This document shows, one piece after another, positions 32,652-43,499 of a stretch of DNA of 64,000 nucleotides. The stretch spans positions 1-64,000 of the forward strand of contig CAUYUJ010016691.1 of the NCBI GenBank assembly GCA_963575745.1. Direction: 5' to 3'. Below the pieces are notes generated by a model, which was not told where the DNA came from, did no database searches, and saw nothing but the letters and a program-made list of their open reading frames with translations. Origin of the DNA: Prorocentrum cordatum. Its lineage: Eukaryota > Sar > Dinophyceae > Prorocentrales > Prorocentraceae. Every line of letters starts with the position of its first letter. Position 1 is the stretch's first letter. Both the position numbers and the translations under genes were made by a program.

Positions 32652-33659
32652 TTAGCGCAGCTGCGTCTGCGTCTCGTCAGCCGTGAGCGTGGATGGCGGA
32701 GCATCCGTCGGAAGGTACTCATCAACCTGCTGCGCGAAGGTCCCCATCTGCGTCTCCGCGCGGGCGGAGTCGGTCGCGAGCATCGCCTCCAGCTCCTCGT
32801 CCAAGGTCTGGCTGGGCACGGGGCCGAACGGGGAGGCCCTGAACACCCTGGGGCGGCCGCCGCCGTCGCGCTGCCCCTGATCGCTCAACACTCCTGCCGC
32901 GAACCTTGGCCGTGGACGCGGCGCTTCTGATACACGATTGGCGAGTGGAGGAACTGCTGGAGGTGGCATGTTCTCGTTGTTGTTGCCGCCGTCCCCAGGC
33001 TCGTACGATTGTGACTCTTCCACGAGGGTCGGCTCCGCTAAAGCAGCCAGGGTATCGCGCTGGGTGGCATCATCAGGCAATATAGGAGCAGCGTCGGCAG
33101 TCCAGCCTCGAATGGCGGCGCTCCAAGCGTCGGCGTTAGCTGTCTGCACGTCCGTCAGAGACGGCTGCTGTGGGAGAGGGTGAGCGCCCGCCGCCTCATC
33201 CCGCTGATCAAATGGAAGCGTGGGCTGCGGCTGGGAGGACGCCGTCGCCTGTGGGTGGACGCCAGTCTTCTTCTCGAGCAGCTGTTTCTCATTGTGGGCC
33301 TGCTTCTCCGAAATCAACTCCACCTCATTGTCGCTATCGGCAGCCTCGCTCTTCTGCTTTTTTGCTGCTGGCGGCCCTGCATCGGCCCCAGAACTGTCGC
33401 CGCGGCCCCCCGAACTGGCGGCCTCCAGAGACGCCTTTTTCTTCGACTTGCTGTCGCCGCCAACTTCCCTCGTAGTAAGCTCGATCTCAGCTGGCACACG
33501 AAAACGTAGTACTCCCCCGAGTTGTTCTGGAAGCCCGTCGACTTCGAGTTGGAGTCGTAGGCAGTGACCTCTGACCTTGACCTTCTGCTGCAAAATTGGG
33601 CTCGGACCACCAGCGGCGCCATTTTCAGGCTGAGACATCCCAGAACGTGAGAAACACAA
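32652..33659 (-). CDS. Unrecognised hydrophilic protein, about 328-335 aa
   Basis: A 335-codon minus-strand frame ending at TAA. The likely start is the second Met (MSQPENGAAGG, 33638), because the sequence just before it is a pyrimidine-rich stretch with a duplicated CTTGTGTTTCTCAC, the kind of context where a leader could be trans-spliced. The first 60 residues look folded (VKVRGHCLRLQLEVDGLPEQ, then RFRVPAEIEL). The remainder is polar and low complexity, with two basic clusters (KSKKKAS, AAKKQKSE) that could be nuclear localisation signals, acidic patches, and NNNENMPPP. Composition suggests a real gene or a large exon of one; no family recognised. Confidence 0.5.
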   Translation of the reverse strand: MCFSRSGMSQPENGAAGGPSPILQQKVKVRGHCLRLQLEVDGLPEQLGGVLRFRVPAEIELTTREVGGDSKSKKKASLEAASSGGRGDSSGADAGPPAAKKQKSEAADSDNEVELISEKQAHNEKQLLEKKTGVHPQATASSQPQPTLPFDQRDEAAGAHPLPQQPSLTDVQTANADAWSAAIRGWTADAAPILPDDATQRDTLAALAEPTLVEESQSYEPGDGGNNNENMPPPAVPPLANRVSEAPRPRPRFAAGVLSDQGQRDGGGRPRVFRASPFGPVPSQTLDEELEAMLATDSARAETQMGTFAQQVDEYLPTDAPPSTLTADETQTQLR

Positions 33660-34110
33660 GTTGTGAGAAACACAAGTAACAAGTATGATCTGAAACTTCT
33701 AGCCACTGACTCAAACTGCGGCGAAACAATAATGGTAATCGTCGCCGTATTGCTTCCTGCAATTACAATGATATGTAAAGTGGGTCCAAGGGCTTCAGTC
33801 ACATACAAATGCGAGTATTGGGTTCGGCCCCCGTGGACATGCCACGCAACCGTCGGAACACCCGTGCTCATCTGGTAGGGGGGGGGGGGGGGCATGGGGC
33901 GGCGCGCGAATGAAACGCGACAGCTCCAGAAGGGCCCTGTCGCACCGATTTCATTGGATATTCCAAAATGTTCGTTCCACGTGAGCCACCATTGAGATTC
34001 AGTTTCTATCGGCGCCATCCACTGACCAGAATCGCCGTCCCCGATGCTAGACTACAGTCGTACCCATCACTGGCGATACTAAAATATTACGCGGCCCCCC
34101 GCATGCCCAT
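33660..34110. other. Spacer, no gene seen
   Basis: Contains a poly-G run at 33879-33892 next to an H-like GGCATGGGGC segment. Otherwise featureless. Confidence 0.4.
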
Positions 34111-34119
34111 CGGCACGCC

Positions 34120-34670
34120 GACTGACGTCTTTCTCGTTTTTTTCCTAACCCTCATGCGGTGTTGGGTCCTCGTTTTGAAGAGACATCGCCCTGCGTCTCC
34201 TTCCTTCCTCCCTCCTCCCCCCTCCTCCATCCTCCCATCGCAGTCATCATCATCACCCATCTGTCCCATCACCGTCATCATTATCATCCATCATCATCAC
34301 CACCACTTTCTAACACTGGCTCCATCATTATCCGTCCCCTACCCCCACCATCATCACCACTTATCAGCATCGCCATCGTCGTCATCGTCATCATCGCGGC
34401 CACCACCGTCGCCATCATAACCCCCGTCATCGTCACAAACATCGGCATCAGATTCGGCGCACCCCTCACGAGTTTCGTGGCCCCATAAGGAGCTCCACCG
34501 AAGGCCCCAGCGGCCGCGCCCGCATGCCTCCCCCAGACACATTTCGGCACAACCCTCACACGCTACGTTGCCCAATGGGGACTTCTACCGAAGCCCCAGT
34601 GGCGGCGCCCGCTTGCCCCCCCCCACGCAAATTCTTGCACACCTCTCACACGCTTCGTGGCCCCATGATT
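34120..34670 (-). repeat. H-family composite repeat (inverted relative to 39.6 and 58.7 kb)
   Basis: Contains GTTGGGTCCTCGTTTTGAAG (the complement of a block at about 58855-58885), a TCCTCC run, a CATCATCATC/CACCACC microsatellite (34245-34440), and then H units with CACGAGTTTCGTGGCCCCAT and GAAGGCCCCAGCGGC. The combination of H unit plus GAT-type microsatellite also occurs at 39645-39960 in the other orientation. Confidence 0.75.
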
Positions 34671-34739
34671 AGGGTAATCAACCGAAGACGAAACTCACAA
34701 CTGCTGCAACCACAACAACATATGGTTCAGGCTCGCGGC

Positions 34740-36350
34740 AGGCCAATTGCAGACGCGGAGCACATTTATTTCAAAATCCAACCAGCCAAACTTAAGTGTT
34801 AATTTCAAAACCAGCACGGCTACTTTATATTTGAGGCAACGCAAGACTCTTCACGCGCGCGCGCTCCAAACGCGGCCAACGCGCGCGCGGGGAGTGTTTC
34901 ATTATCAATCGTCGAAGACGCGCATCAGGATACATTTAATTTCTGAATACAAGTGGTCAACCTTGAAGGTTCCCTGTAATTTCCAAGGCAACACTGCGAT
35001 TTTACCATTGCCAGAAATACAGAACTCCGCACATGGACGCGCGCGCCCCGCGCGCAATTCTGCAACCGCATTAGTATAACTCCCATACTACATTCCATTC
35101 GAACATAGGAATCCAATCGCCCGCCCTGAAGAGCCCATGGTAGGTCACAGGCCAACATTATGTTTTCCCGTTTGGACATTGCGGAATTATACAAACGCGC
35201 GCGCGGGCGACGCGCGCCACGCCTGCGCGCTGACCATTGACAACTCCAATTTCATTTGGGTTTTCTCAGAGCCCAACGCGCGCGTTCTACACGGGGAAAT
35301 GTTCCAGAAACGCGTGTTAACTTCAACGTCCGGTTGGTCGCCGCTAAGGGCTCGTTGTAGTTCCCAGGCCAACATGGCGACTTGCCCACGGCGGCGAATA
35401 CAGGACTCTACGAGCGCGCGCGGGTGGCACGTATCCCCCGCGCGCACTGGTCGGTGACCGATGCAGGTTTGCTTGAGTTCTCGCGCAAACATGGTTGCGT
35501 TCTAGATGAGATTTTCACAGGAGACGGCATGCTTCAGAATCCGATCGGGCACCGTTAACCATTCGTGTTAGTTCCCAAGCCAACAATGGTACATTTCGGC
35601 GATCGACAATGCACGACTCCTTCGGCAGCAAATGCGCGCGCGCATGCCCAACGGCCCGACATGCGCGCGCGGGCGGCCATGGAACGTGGGCCCGCGCGCA
35701 CGGGTCACCCGATATCCGCTCGGAGGGTTAGCACTAGCTTCTTAGCCAAAGCCGCGACTTCACATTACTGGCGACTTGCGCGCGCGGCAGCGCGCTGGGG
35801 GAGTTCTGCGTAGCCCGTCGAAGAGTTCACGCGCAAGCACACATGCTAACGCAGAGATGCACGGGGCCACCGCAAAATGTTATTCGCGAAGAACCGAGCC
35901 GACGTGGCTATTGTGATGCGGCTGACAACGCAGTGCTTCCAAGCGCGCAAGCCGCCGCGATACGATTATACGCGCATTGAGATTCTGCTCGTGGAATCTT
36001 AAGCCAACGCCCATATTTGACTGCTTTAGAATTGCAGGGAGGACGCAGGTCGACGCGGACACTTGAACGCGACGCCCGCGCGGCTCGCGCTGAGTGCGCG
36101 CGTCATCCGCGCGCGCGGTGCGCGCTGTAATCGCGCCATGGAAAAAAATTGCGCATTTGCCTGTCGACCATGGCGCGCCACGCGTGTCTGGATTTGAAAA
36201 TTCATTAGCGTTTGCACGCGCTTTATTATACAGAATTGCGGTCGCTGGGCGATAGCCTGAGTCTGAAAAAGAAGATCGGCTTCATAACACAATCCGCGAA
36301 GATACATTCCGATGCGGCACGTGGAAACCATTCGCGGCTGATCAGTAAAA
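34740..36350. repeat. Diverged GCGC-rich satellite, unit about 170-220 bp
   Basis: A recurrent unit is visible at about 34803, 34979, 35146, 35364, 35571 and 35738: (T)TCCCA.GCCAACA..., a moderately AT-rich middle with a CAGGACTC/CACGACTCC block, then a run of GCGCGC. Similarity between units is low but ordered. No coding region seen. Confidence 0.65.
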
Positions 36351-37555
36351 TCATTATTAGCACATTGAAAATTCTACAGCCCCATCCCCCACGCCCCCCG
36401 CGCCCCCACCCCGCCCCGCCCAGGGAGCGGCCCCCAGCCAGATGGATGCCCCCCGAGGCGCGCCGCTCAGGACGCGACGGGGGCGCGCTGACGCACCTCG
36501 CCCCCCGCGGTGCCGCGCCGCGCAAGCGCCCCGCTGGCGATGCCACCTGCCGCGGCGCGCCCCCGCAGCGAGGCGGCGGCGCGATCTCTCGGCGCCGCGT
36601 CGGCCTGGCCCCAAGAAACGAACATTGACCATGAGCCCCGCCCTGGCCGCGTCGCGCCCCTCGTGGAGTTTTTTGACGTCGTCGGAAACCTCGGATCGGA
36701 TGAGAGCGTTTAATGTTGAAGTTATTAAGCACTGCTTAATTTTATTAGTGTTCTGCACTCCCCTTCGGATATTCCATCGCCCCGTTCCATTACCCTCGCC
36801 ACCAACGCGCCGCGCCGCCCTCTGCCGCGCCGCGGCTGCGGCCGCCCTTCTGCGCGCGAGAGGGCAGCCCTCGCCCCGACGCCCCCCCGCGGCAGCACGT
36901 CGCAATGGCGCCTCCTCTACGCCCGCGGCGCGCCTGGGTGCCGCGGCTCGCCCTGGGTCGGCGGCGGCAAGGAGGCGAGCGACTCCGCGCGGCGGCGGGG
37001 GCGAGGGCCGCGGCGGCGCCGCCCTGTCTGCACAGCGCATGTCAATGAAATGCATCGGACGAGGACGCGGCTGCGCCAGGCCGCAGCTCGAAGCAACTTG
37101 TGCTTCATAACAAGCCTCGGCGCCGCCAGGGGCGATCGAGGCGGCCGCGGGCGACGCGATCTTTGCGCGGGCGTTGGCGGCGACGGGCGGCCGACCGCGC
37201 GCCGCGCTCAGAGGCGCCGACGGCCGCGCCCCGTAGACGCAGGGCGTTGTGGCGGCGAGGCCGCCGCGACACACCGCGCCGCCCTGGGATGCCGAGACAA
37301 GGCGCGCCGAGCTCTCATTTCCACGACTGCTACAAACGGGCCTGGCGGCGCGGGCGGTTTTTCAGGGCCCGGGTAGATTGCGAAAATTTGAGCCGTTTTT
37401 CCTCCCAAGTACATTATGCACAGTACACCACGAGTATGACTGCGACCACTGGCCCACCAACATGAGTTGACCATGCCACAGCGTGCCGTCACGTGGTCGC
37501 AAATCCGAGTCGATGATCGCGGTCTTCGGCGTCCCAGGGTCGGTCATGTTGCGTT
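36351..37555. other. Very GC-rich spacer, no gene seen
   Basis: Long stretches rich in CGCC/GCGG with a few AT-richer islands (36700-36760, 37380-37460). All six frames are open by composition; none has credible protein character. Confidence 0.5.
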
Positions 37556-37645
37556 GCAATTTTTTTTGATCAAAAGCAATTTTTTTCTGCTCAAAAGCAA
37601 TTTTTTTTGCTCAAAAGCAATTTTTTTTGCTCTTGAATTTTCATC
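37556..37645. repeat. Short tandem array of TCAAAAGCAATTTTTTTTGC
   Basis: Three or so copies of the 20-base unit TCAAAAGCAATTTTTTTTGC, which is itself nearly palindromic (TTGCTCAAAAGCAA), sitting in GC-rich surroundings. Confidence 0.85.
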
Positions 37646-39424
37646 GACCTCAGAGTCGAAAATCCAACCCCATTTTTTTTTTTCGCTCTCGCGGTCGGCC
37701 TGCATGCTTGAGTCCAACTTTTTCTTCGCGCTCGCGGTCGGCATCCGCGCGGCGGCTGAAGCGCCCGCGGGCGCCGAAGCGCCGACGGAGGGAGGGCGAC
37801 CGCCGCGCCGTTCAAGCAGCGGCGCGGGCGAGGGCCCGCGCCGCCGCGCCGCCGACGCTGACATGATCGGCGCGGCAAAGCCGCGCGCACCGACGCGGCG
37901 GCCGCCGAGCGCCGCGCCACGCGCGCGCGCGCCTGGGGCCGCGGACGACATGACGTCGCCCATCAGCTGGCGATGCCGAGGCCGCTCTCCGAACCCTGGC
38001 GGCGCGCAGCACCGCTCGCGACGCGGCTATCTGCATCCCGCGCGCGGCGCGGTCGACGCGGCACTGGAGCAGGCGCACTTGGCGCAAGCCCGCCCCCCAC
38101 CCACGCGCCCGCCCCTTCCCGCCACGCCCCGCCCCCCAGGCACGACGACTTCAGCGCGGGAAGCTTGCGTTCGTCCCCGCCGCTACCTCGGACCCCGACC
38201 GAGCCTAGCATCCCACGGCGCGGACCCCCCGCCCTCGCGCGCGGCGCGGCGTCAGCGCGGTCCGCCCCGTCGAGCGCAGGCCGCGCCAGCGCGCCGCGCG
38301 GGGGCGGGCGGCGCGCGTCGGGCCAGCGCAGTCGATAAGGATGCGCCGCGGGCGGCCCCGACATCGCGACACCTGCTGGCGCGAGGCGCGGGGCCCCGAG
38401 GCGTCGGCACTGCGCGGCGGAGAAGGGCTGGCGCTGACCGCCGACATGTCCGATGCTTGGCATTCTCGCAACGAGCCGCGTCGCGACCTTCACCGCCGCC
38501 CCCGCCGCCTTCGCCCCGCCCTCCCCCCCCCCCCCCCGCCCACCACTGCGTCCCCCCGCCCTCGCCGCGCCGCGCTGCATGCACACGTGCACGCATGTGC
38601 GTATGGGCATGTAAACATGTACACACATGCATATATAGATGTACGCGTTGGTGAACATGCGTGGTGTCATGCGGCGGCATTCCCAGGAGCTGCTCACAAT
38701 GTGATGTTGCGAGAGCCCTGTCCGCGCGCAGATTTCTCACGTTGGGCGCCGTTCCGCCTTGCCGAAGCTGCGCGTTGGGATGCGGAGCTCTCCCTGAGTG
38801 AGTGCGGTTGCCACGTCCATCCGCGCTTGCATAGGCATCGTGGCACGCTGACCAAATACCATCAAACCAGAGCAGCATCCCCTTGAAACGCCCCGAGCAT
38901 CCGAAGAACCTCAGGTCATGAAGCCCTGCCACCCGCCACCCTGACACCGCGGGGCCACGAGGTCTGGGCACCCGATGCCCCCAGCATTCTACGCCGCGAA
39001 CGCCGTGAGACAGGACCCCTCTGATGCCTCAGAACCTCAAGACTTGCAGACGCTAAGACAGACGCGAATGCCGAAGGCCCGAAGACCATGACGCACCATA
39101 GAGTACAATCGGGCTGCGACTGCGATTGGTGCAATGACCCTGATACACAAAACCACGAGGTCCTATTGTCTTGAGACCATGGTGCAATCAATATTGGTAC
39201 GTTAACACACGGGTGCCCTCACAGGTCAAGACAGTAAGACCCTGCAGCCCTACAACTGTAGGACTCCAAGACCGAAGTCGAAATTGCCATTAGACCCTGG
39301 TCCCCCGTGACCCAGGCGCGCTACGACCCTAATTCACGAACGACATCTAACCATAAGACCAGATTGTCACTAGACACGAAGAACACACTACATGGCCCTT
39401 CTTGGTCGTGTCGAACTTCCTCTG
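37646..39424. other. GC-rich spacer, then featureless sequence
   Basis: A duplicated CGCTC(T)CGCGGTCGGC segment occurs near 37685 and 37730. 37740-38510 is extremely GC-rich, with a poly-C run at 38520-38540. 38577-38650 is an alternating purine-pyrimidine stretch (GCATGCACACGTGCACGCAT...). 38880-39400 shows nothing recognisable. Confidence 0.5.
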
Positions 39425-39578
39425 CTACTTCGTAATCTTCTCGAGGGGCTTGAAGAGCTCCGATTGCTTGAGGCGGATGCACCTGGCCGCCTCGTCAAAT
39501 CTCTGCCTGCCGCACACGATGGGCAAATTGCCGCAGAAGTGGTTCACGGCCGTCATGATGCCGCGCGTCATTGTCAAG
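39425..39578 (-). CDS. Possible last exon of an unidentified gene
   Basis: About 51 codons in the minus-strand frame ending at TAG have good protein character (ending SELFKPLEKITK) and follow a candidate acceptor (CTTGCACCCCAG). The partner exon was not found: an H-family repeat begins within about 70 bp upstream. Could be chance. Confidence 0.3.
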
Positions 39579-39644
39579 CTGGGGTGCAAGACTGGCAGCG
39601 CGAGAAACGCGCGAGGGGCGTGCCGACACAGGTGTGCCCACATG

Positions 39645-39960
39645 GGCTTGGGGGGGGGGGGCATGCGGGCGCAGCCACTGGGACTTCGGTGGAGCTCCCC
39701 AATGATGAAACGCGTGATGCCGAAGCTGATGGTGGTGATTGTGACGATGACGGAGACGATGATGACGACGATGGCGGCCGCGATGATGAAGATGATGACG
39801 ACGATGGTGTTGCTGATGGTGATGATGGTAATGACAATGGGGGTACGGGATGGATGATGATGCCTGTGTTGGAAAGTGACAACGATAATATGGAGGATGA
39901 TGATGACGGTGATGGGAGCGGATGGGTGCTGACGGCGATGATGGCGGCGATGGGATGAGG
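39645..39960 (+). repeat. H-family unit plus GAT microsatellite
   Basis: A poly-G run, then GGCATGCGGGCGCAGCCACT..GGAGCTCCCC, and then 240 bp of degenerate GATGATGAC/GATGGT. It is the inverted counterpart of 34245-34530. Confidence 0.75.
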
Positions 39961-40014
39961 GAGGGCGGTGAGGAGGAGGAAGGAAGGAAATAAAGCCAAA
40001 CATTGCGCTCTCGC

Positions 40015-40310
40015 AGCCTATGATGTGCAATGTATGTGATGCAATGTATATGATGCAACTTATGACATGAAAAGGTTTCCTTTGCAATCCACGTGATGAA
40101 ATGCATGCGATGCAACGCGTGTAATGCAACCTATGCGTTGTTATATATATGGCTGCCATGTATGCAATGCAACATATGCAGTGAAAGATATGCAGCCCGT
40201 ATGTGAGAGGCAACGTATGCAATGCAACCAATGTAATGCCATCTACGCTCTGCAATCTATGTGGTGAAATGTATGCGACGCAACCAACACAATGCAATCT
40301 AAGCCGCGTC
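40015..40310. repeat. Degenerate ATGCAATGTATGTG array
   Basis: About 290 bp of 10-20 bp units built on GATGCAA(C/T)GTAT. Comparable in style to the ATGC array at 10698-10870. Confidence 0.75.
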
Positions 40311-40392
40311 GTCGCCGTCGTCCTCGTCGTCGTCGCCGTCCTCGTCATATTCTCCCTCGTCGTCCTCCTCCTCCAGGGCCATTCCCCCCCCC

Positions 40393-40985
40393 TGTGCCGC
40401 GGGTCGGGGCCCTGCTGGGATCTCTGGAGGCCCATGGGGGAGGCGCCTTGAAGGGCGGGAGCCAAGAGCGCCAAAGGGGCCCCGAGGTAGGAAGAGGAGG
40501 CCCCAAGTGCACCTAAGGGGGAACCCGCCCGCGGCCGAGCGGCGAGGGGTCGGCGGCGACCAGGCGTTGACCTGCGGGGCGGGCGGCTGGCGCCGGCCTC
40601 GCGGGCAGGCGGCGGCGAGGCCCCAGGGCCGGGCGCGCAACAGAGGCCACGCAATTACCAGGGGCGAGACGGCATTACCGCCGCTTGTGCGCTGCACCAA
40701 AGCGAGAGCCCCATCCTCCTTGTGCCGCGGGTCGGGGCCCTGCAGGGATCCCTGGAGGCCCATGGGGGAGGCGCCTTGAAGGGCGGGGGCCAAGAGCGCC
40801 AAAGGGGCCCCGAGGTAGGAGGAGGAGGCCCCGAGAGCACCTAAGGGGGAACCCGCCCGCGGCCGAGCGGCGAGGGGTCGGCGGCGACCAGGCGTTGACC
40901 TTCGGGGCGGGCGGCTGGCGCAGGCCTCGGGGGCAGGCGGCGGGCGAGGCCTAGGGGTTATGGGCATGCAACAGAGGCCACTGAC
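40393..40985. repeat. Direct duplication, about 265 bp per copy
   Basis: 40393-40655 and 40721-40985 are nearly identical (period 328 bp), both beginning TGTGCCGCGGGTCGGGGCCC and ending near GCAACAGAGGCCAC. The 65 bp between them are unique. No coding evidence. Confidence 0.9.
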
Positions 40986-42379
40986 CATGGGCGAGGGCCC
41001 CTGGGGAGGGCCCCTTCCAACGGAAGGGACCCTCCAATGGCAGTGAGGTAGCGGCCCTTCAAGCATATCTCGGAAGGGCCGCTACCACTATCCGAATCAC
41101 GTTGGCACTTCTTTGGCTTGATGCGACGGGATGCGCCCTCCATGAGGAAGGGTGCATACCATACATGCCCCCCATAACATATCACCGCGGGCGCCCGAGG
41201 GCGCCCGATGATGGCGGGTAAGCGGGCGAGGATAAGTTTACTTATGATTTGAGACGGCTGCCGACTGTGGCGGTTGTTGAGCCCATAGGCCCGCCGACGG
41301 GGAATACCCTAAGGCATAGTTCAAGCCACCGCAGGCCCCGCGGGGCCACGCGGGGCCCTCCCAGACACCCTGAACCCCAACGGGCCCATAGGAGGGAGGC
41401 CATGGGAACCAGCGCCCATCCCGACTCACCCCTCACACGGACGGTCGGCCCTGCAACCACAGACACCCTGAGCCCAAAGGGAAACCCTGGGGCCCTGGGA
41501 GGCCCAGCCTGGACCCCGAACCCTCGGGGCCTTGAGACTCCGCCTATTTCGGCTCACCCCTCGCACGGATCGCCCGCAGGGTCTGGCGGCAGAAAAACAG
41601 CCGAAGGCTTTGCATGAGGGAATTCTCTGCGAATGCGCGACATCCTCAACTCTCCAGTGCACTGCATGCACAGATGCTCCTTCTGGGACCTCATGGCGAG
41701 ATCTTCGAAGCCAACGTTTCTGAATGGTTTCCTGAACGGTTGGAGCCAGCGATTCTGAATGGTTACCTGAATGGTTTCTGAACGGTTGACGCCAGCGTTT
41801 CTGAATGGCTTCCTGAATGGCTTCCTGACGCGAGACCGCTGACCACAAGAGCATCTCACGCATGAATGCGCAACCTGGAAGTGAGCTCTGAGGTGGATGA
41901 GGAGGCGGGCCGAGGAGGAGGGGGGCGACGACGACAACGACTCCCAGGGGGGAGGGGGGCAAACAAAGGGGGACGGAAGACGGAGGTCCAGGCAAGCTTT
42001 CACTCGGCAGCGTGGCGGCCACGCCAAGTCCAGGTCCAAGTCTGCAGCGACGAGGGCACGTCTGAGTGGGCCCGCGGCGGACCTCGGGCCTCGGATTATC
42101 GAGCTTGGCGGCGCCTAACAAAAACTCTCCGAAACCGAATGCCACAACTCGGGCCTCGACTCTCGGCGGATCCTCGGGCGTCGAGCTCAGCTCTACAACT
42201 CCGAACTCTTGGGATCCTCTGGCCTATCAGCGGCCACCGCAAAAAAAAACTGACTGAGATTGTGAATCACAATCGTCTTGTTCCTCCTCATATTCCTGCA
42301 CCCCTCCTCCTACTCCTCCTTATCATCTTCCGCCACCTCCTCATCAGTCGGCACGGCGTCTAGCTCCTCGGCCGATGGC
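40986..42379. other. Spacer with hairpins and short tandem repeat
   Basis: 41051-41088 forms a hairpin (GTAGCGGCCCTTC..GAAGGGCCGCTAC). 41715-41830 holds about four copies of a TTTCTGAATGGCTTCCTGAA-type unit. The rest is GC-rich without a supported gene. Confidence 0.5.
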
Positions 42380-43499
42380 TTACTCCGACGAGTCGCTGTC
42401 GCCCTCGGACTGCGAGGCCTGCGGGTCAGGATCGTCGCCCTCCGCGTCTGGGATCTGCGCGTCCACTTCGGCGATGCGCTTCATGTCCTTGTGCGGCTGC
42501 GCCTTGCACAGCAGGTGCTTGTCGCGGGAGGCGATGCTCACGCGGCGGCCCTTGATCTGAAGATGTTGTTTTGAATATGTAGGGTGATAATGAGCGCAAT
42601 GTGCGGGGATGGGAGGGTGGGATATGACGTCAGAGTAGAAGTCGAGTTGGCGAGATGGGAATTGATGGGAGCGATGGGGTAAGACGTCAGACGTGGCGCG
42701 AGCGCACCTGGCATGCCCCATCAACCTCTTTCCCTGCGGGGTGACGGGGGCGCGGGGGGCGAGGGGTCACCTGTGAGAGTAGAGATTAGGGAGGCGGGAG
42801 GCTAGAGGTAAGACGTCAGAATCAGTGAGAGACAGACGAGGTCAGGAAGGGGCGAGCGGCGAGGTCAGGAATGCGAAGTCAGGACGAAGCGAAAGGCGAC
42901 GAATGAGACTTGGGAGGTTCGAGTTCGAGGTGGGAGGCGAACGGCGACAGGTCCAAAGGTTCGAGGTGCGAGATGCGAGATGCGAGGTGGGAGGTAAGGG
43001 GTGAGAGTTGAGAGGCGAGTAAAAAACAAAACGCTGTCCACGAGCGAGCGAGCGGGCGTCGGGCCGTGCTTGACGGCAGTGATCTTCACGAGCCCTGGGA
43101 TCTGCACCACCTGGCGCACCTGCAGCTCCCTCGTGCACACCTGGGTGAGAGCACTCAGCACCCTCGACACGTCGTAGTGGCTCACCTGGGACATTAAAAA
43201 GGAAACCTCGGTTCCCAGGCGATCCAGTCGAAGGGAAGGCGCCCCGTGAATCGACGGGGCGCCTTCAGTCGACTGGAGTACCTGGGAACTCAGGGTACCT
43301 TTTCAATAGTATGAGCCTGTTCGCACTGGTACATGTCTCTCGTCGCGGAGCAGATGGCCGTCTTGAGGTCGAAGGCCTTGAGCGCGCGCCTGGACGGCGC
43401 AAGAAGCTTGTCCTTGTTGTCGTAGTCGACGTCCTGCTGCCCCGCCGCCGCCGCCGCCTGGTCGACTGCGCCATCAGCGCCATCAGCAGGAGCGGCCAT
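42380..43499 (-). CDS. HU-like DNA-binding protein, three exons, about 173 aa
   Basis: Exons: 43499-43299 (ATG start), 43185-43042, 42556-42380 (TAA). Both introns are phase 0. Donors are GTACCC and, most likely, GTGGAC; a second donor, GTTTTG, would add three codons. Acceptors are TCCCAG|G and CTTCAG|A. Exon 1 is Ala/Asp-rich then basic-helical; exon 2 contains SALTQVCTRELQVRQVVQIP followed by GLVKITAVKHGPTPAR, the helix pair, (I/L)PG(L/I) turn and arm start of HU-type folds; exon 3 continues with IKGRRVSIASRDKHLLCKAQ, where HU proteins have the arm and the K(A/P)-rich strand. The tail is acidic (DDPDPQASQSEGDSDSSE). HU-type proteins bind DNA non-specifically; nuclear action is inferred. Family call is by motif only. 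Confidence 0.6.
43186..43298 (-). mobile_element. Introner-like inverted repeat forming intron 1 of the HU-like gene
   Basis: The 113-bp intron is nearly all one inverted repeat. In plus orientation the left arm is TTCCCAGGCGATCCAGTCGA then AGGGAAGGCGCCCCGT; after a 6-base loop the right arm is its complement with few changes, ACGGGGCGCCTTCAGTCGAC then TGGAGTACCTGGGAA. The complementarity continues more weakly to the exact donor border (GGTACCCTGAG against GGAAACCTCGG). About 14 AT-rich bases (TTTTTAATGTCCCAG end) supply the acceptor. Confidence 0.75.

Noticed and set aside
36357-38697. Frames of 200-395 codons in the GC-rich desert
   Set aside because: GC-rich sequence lacks stop codons; the products are Arg/Ala/Pro-rich without any motif.
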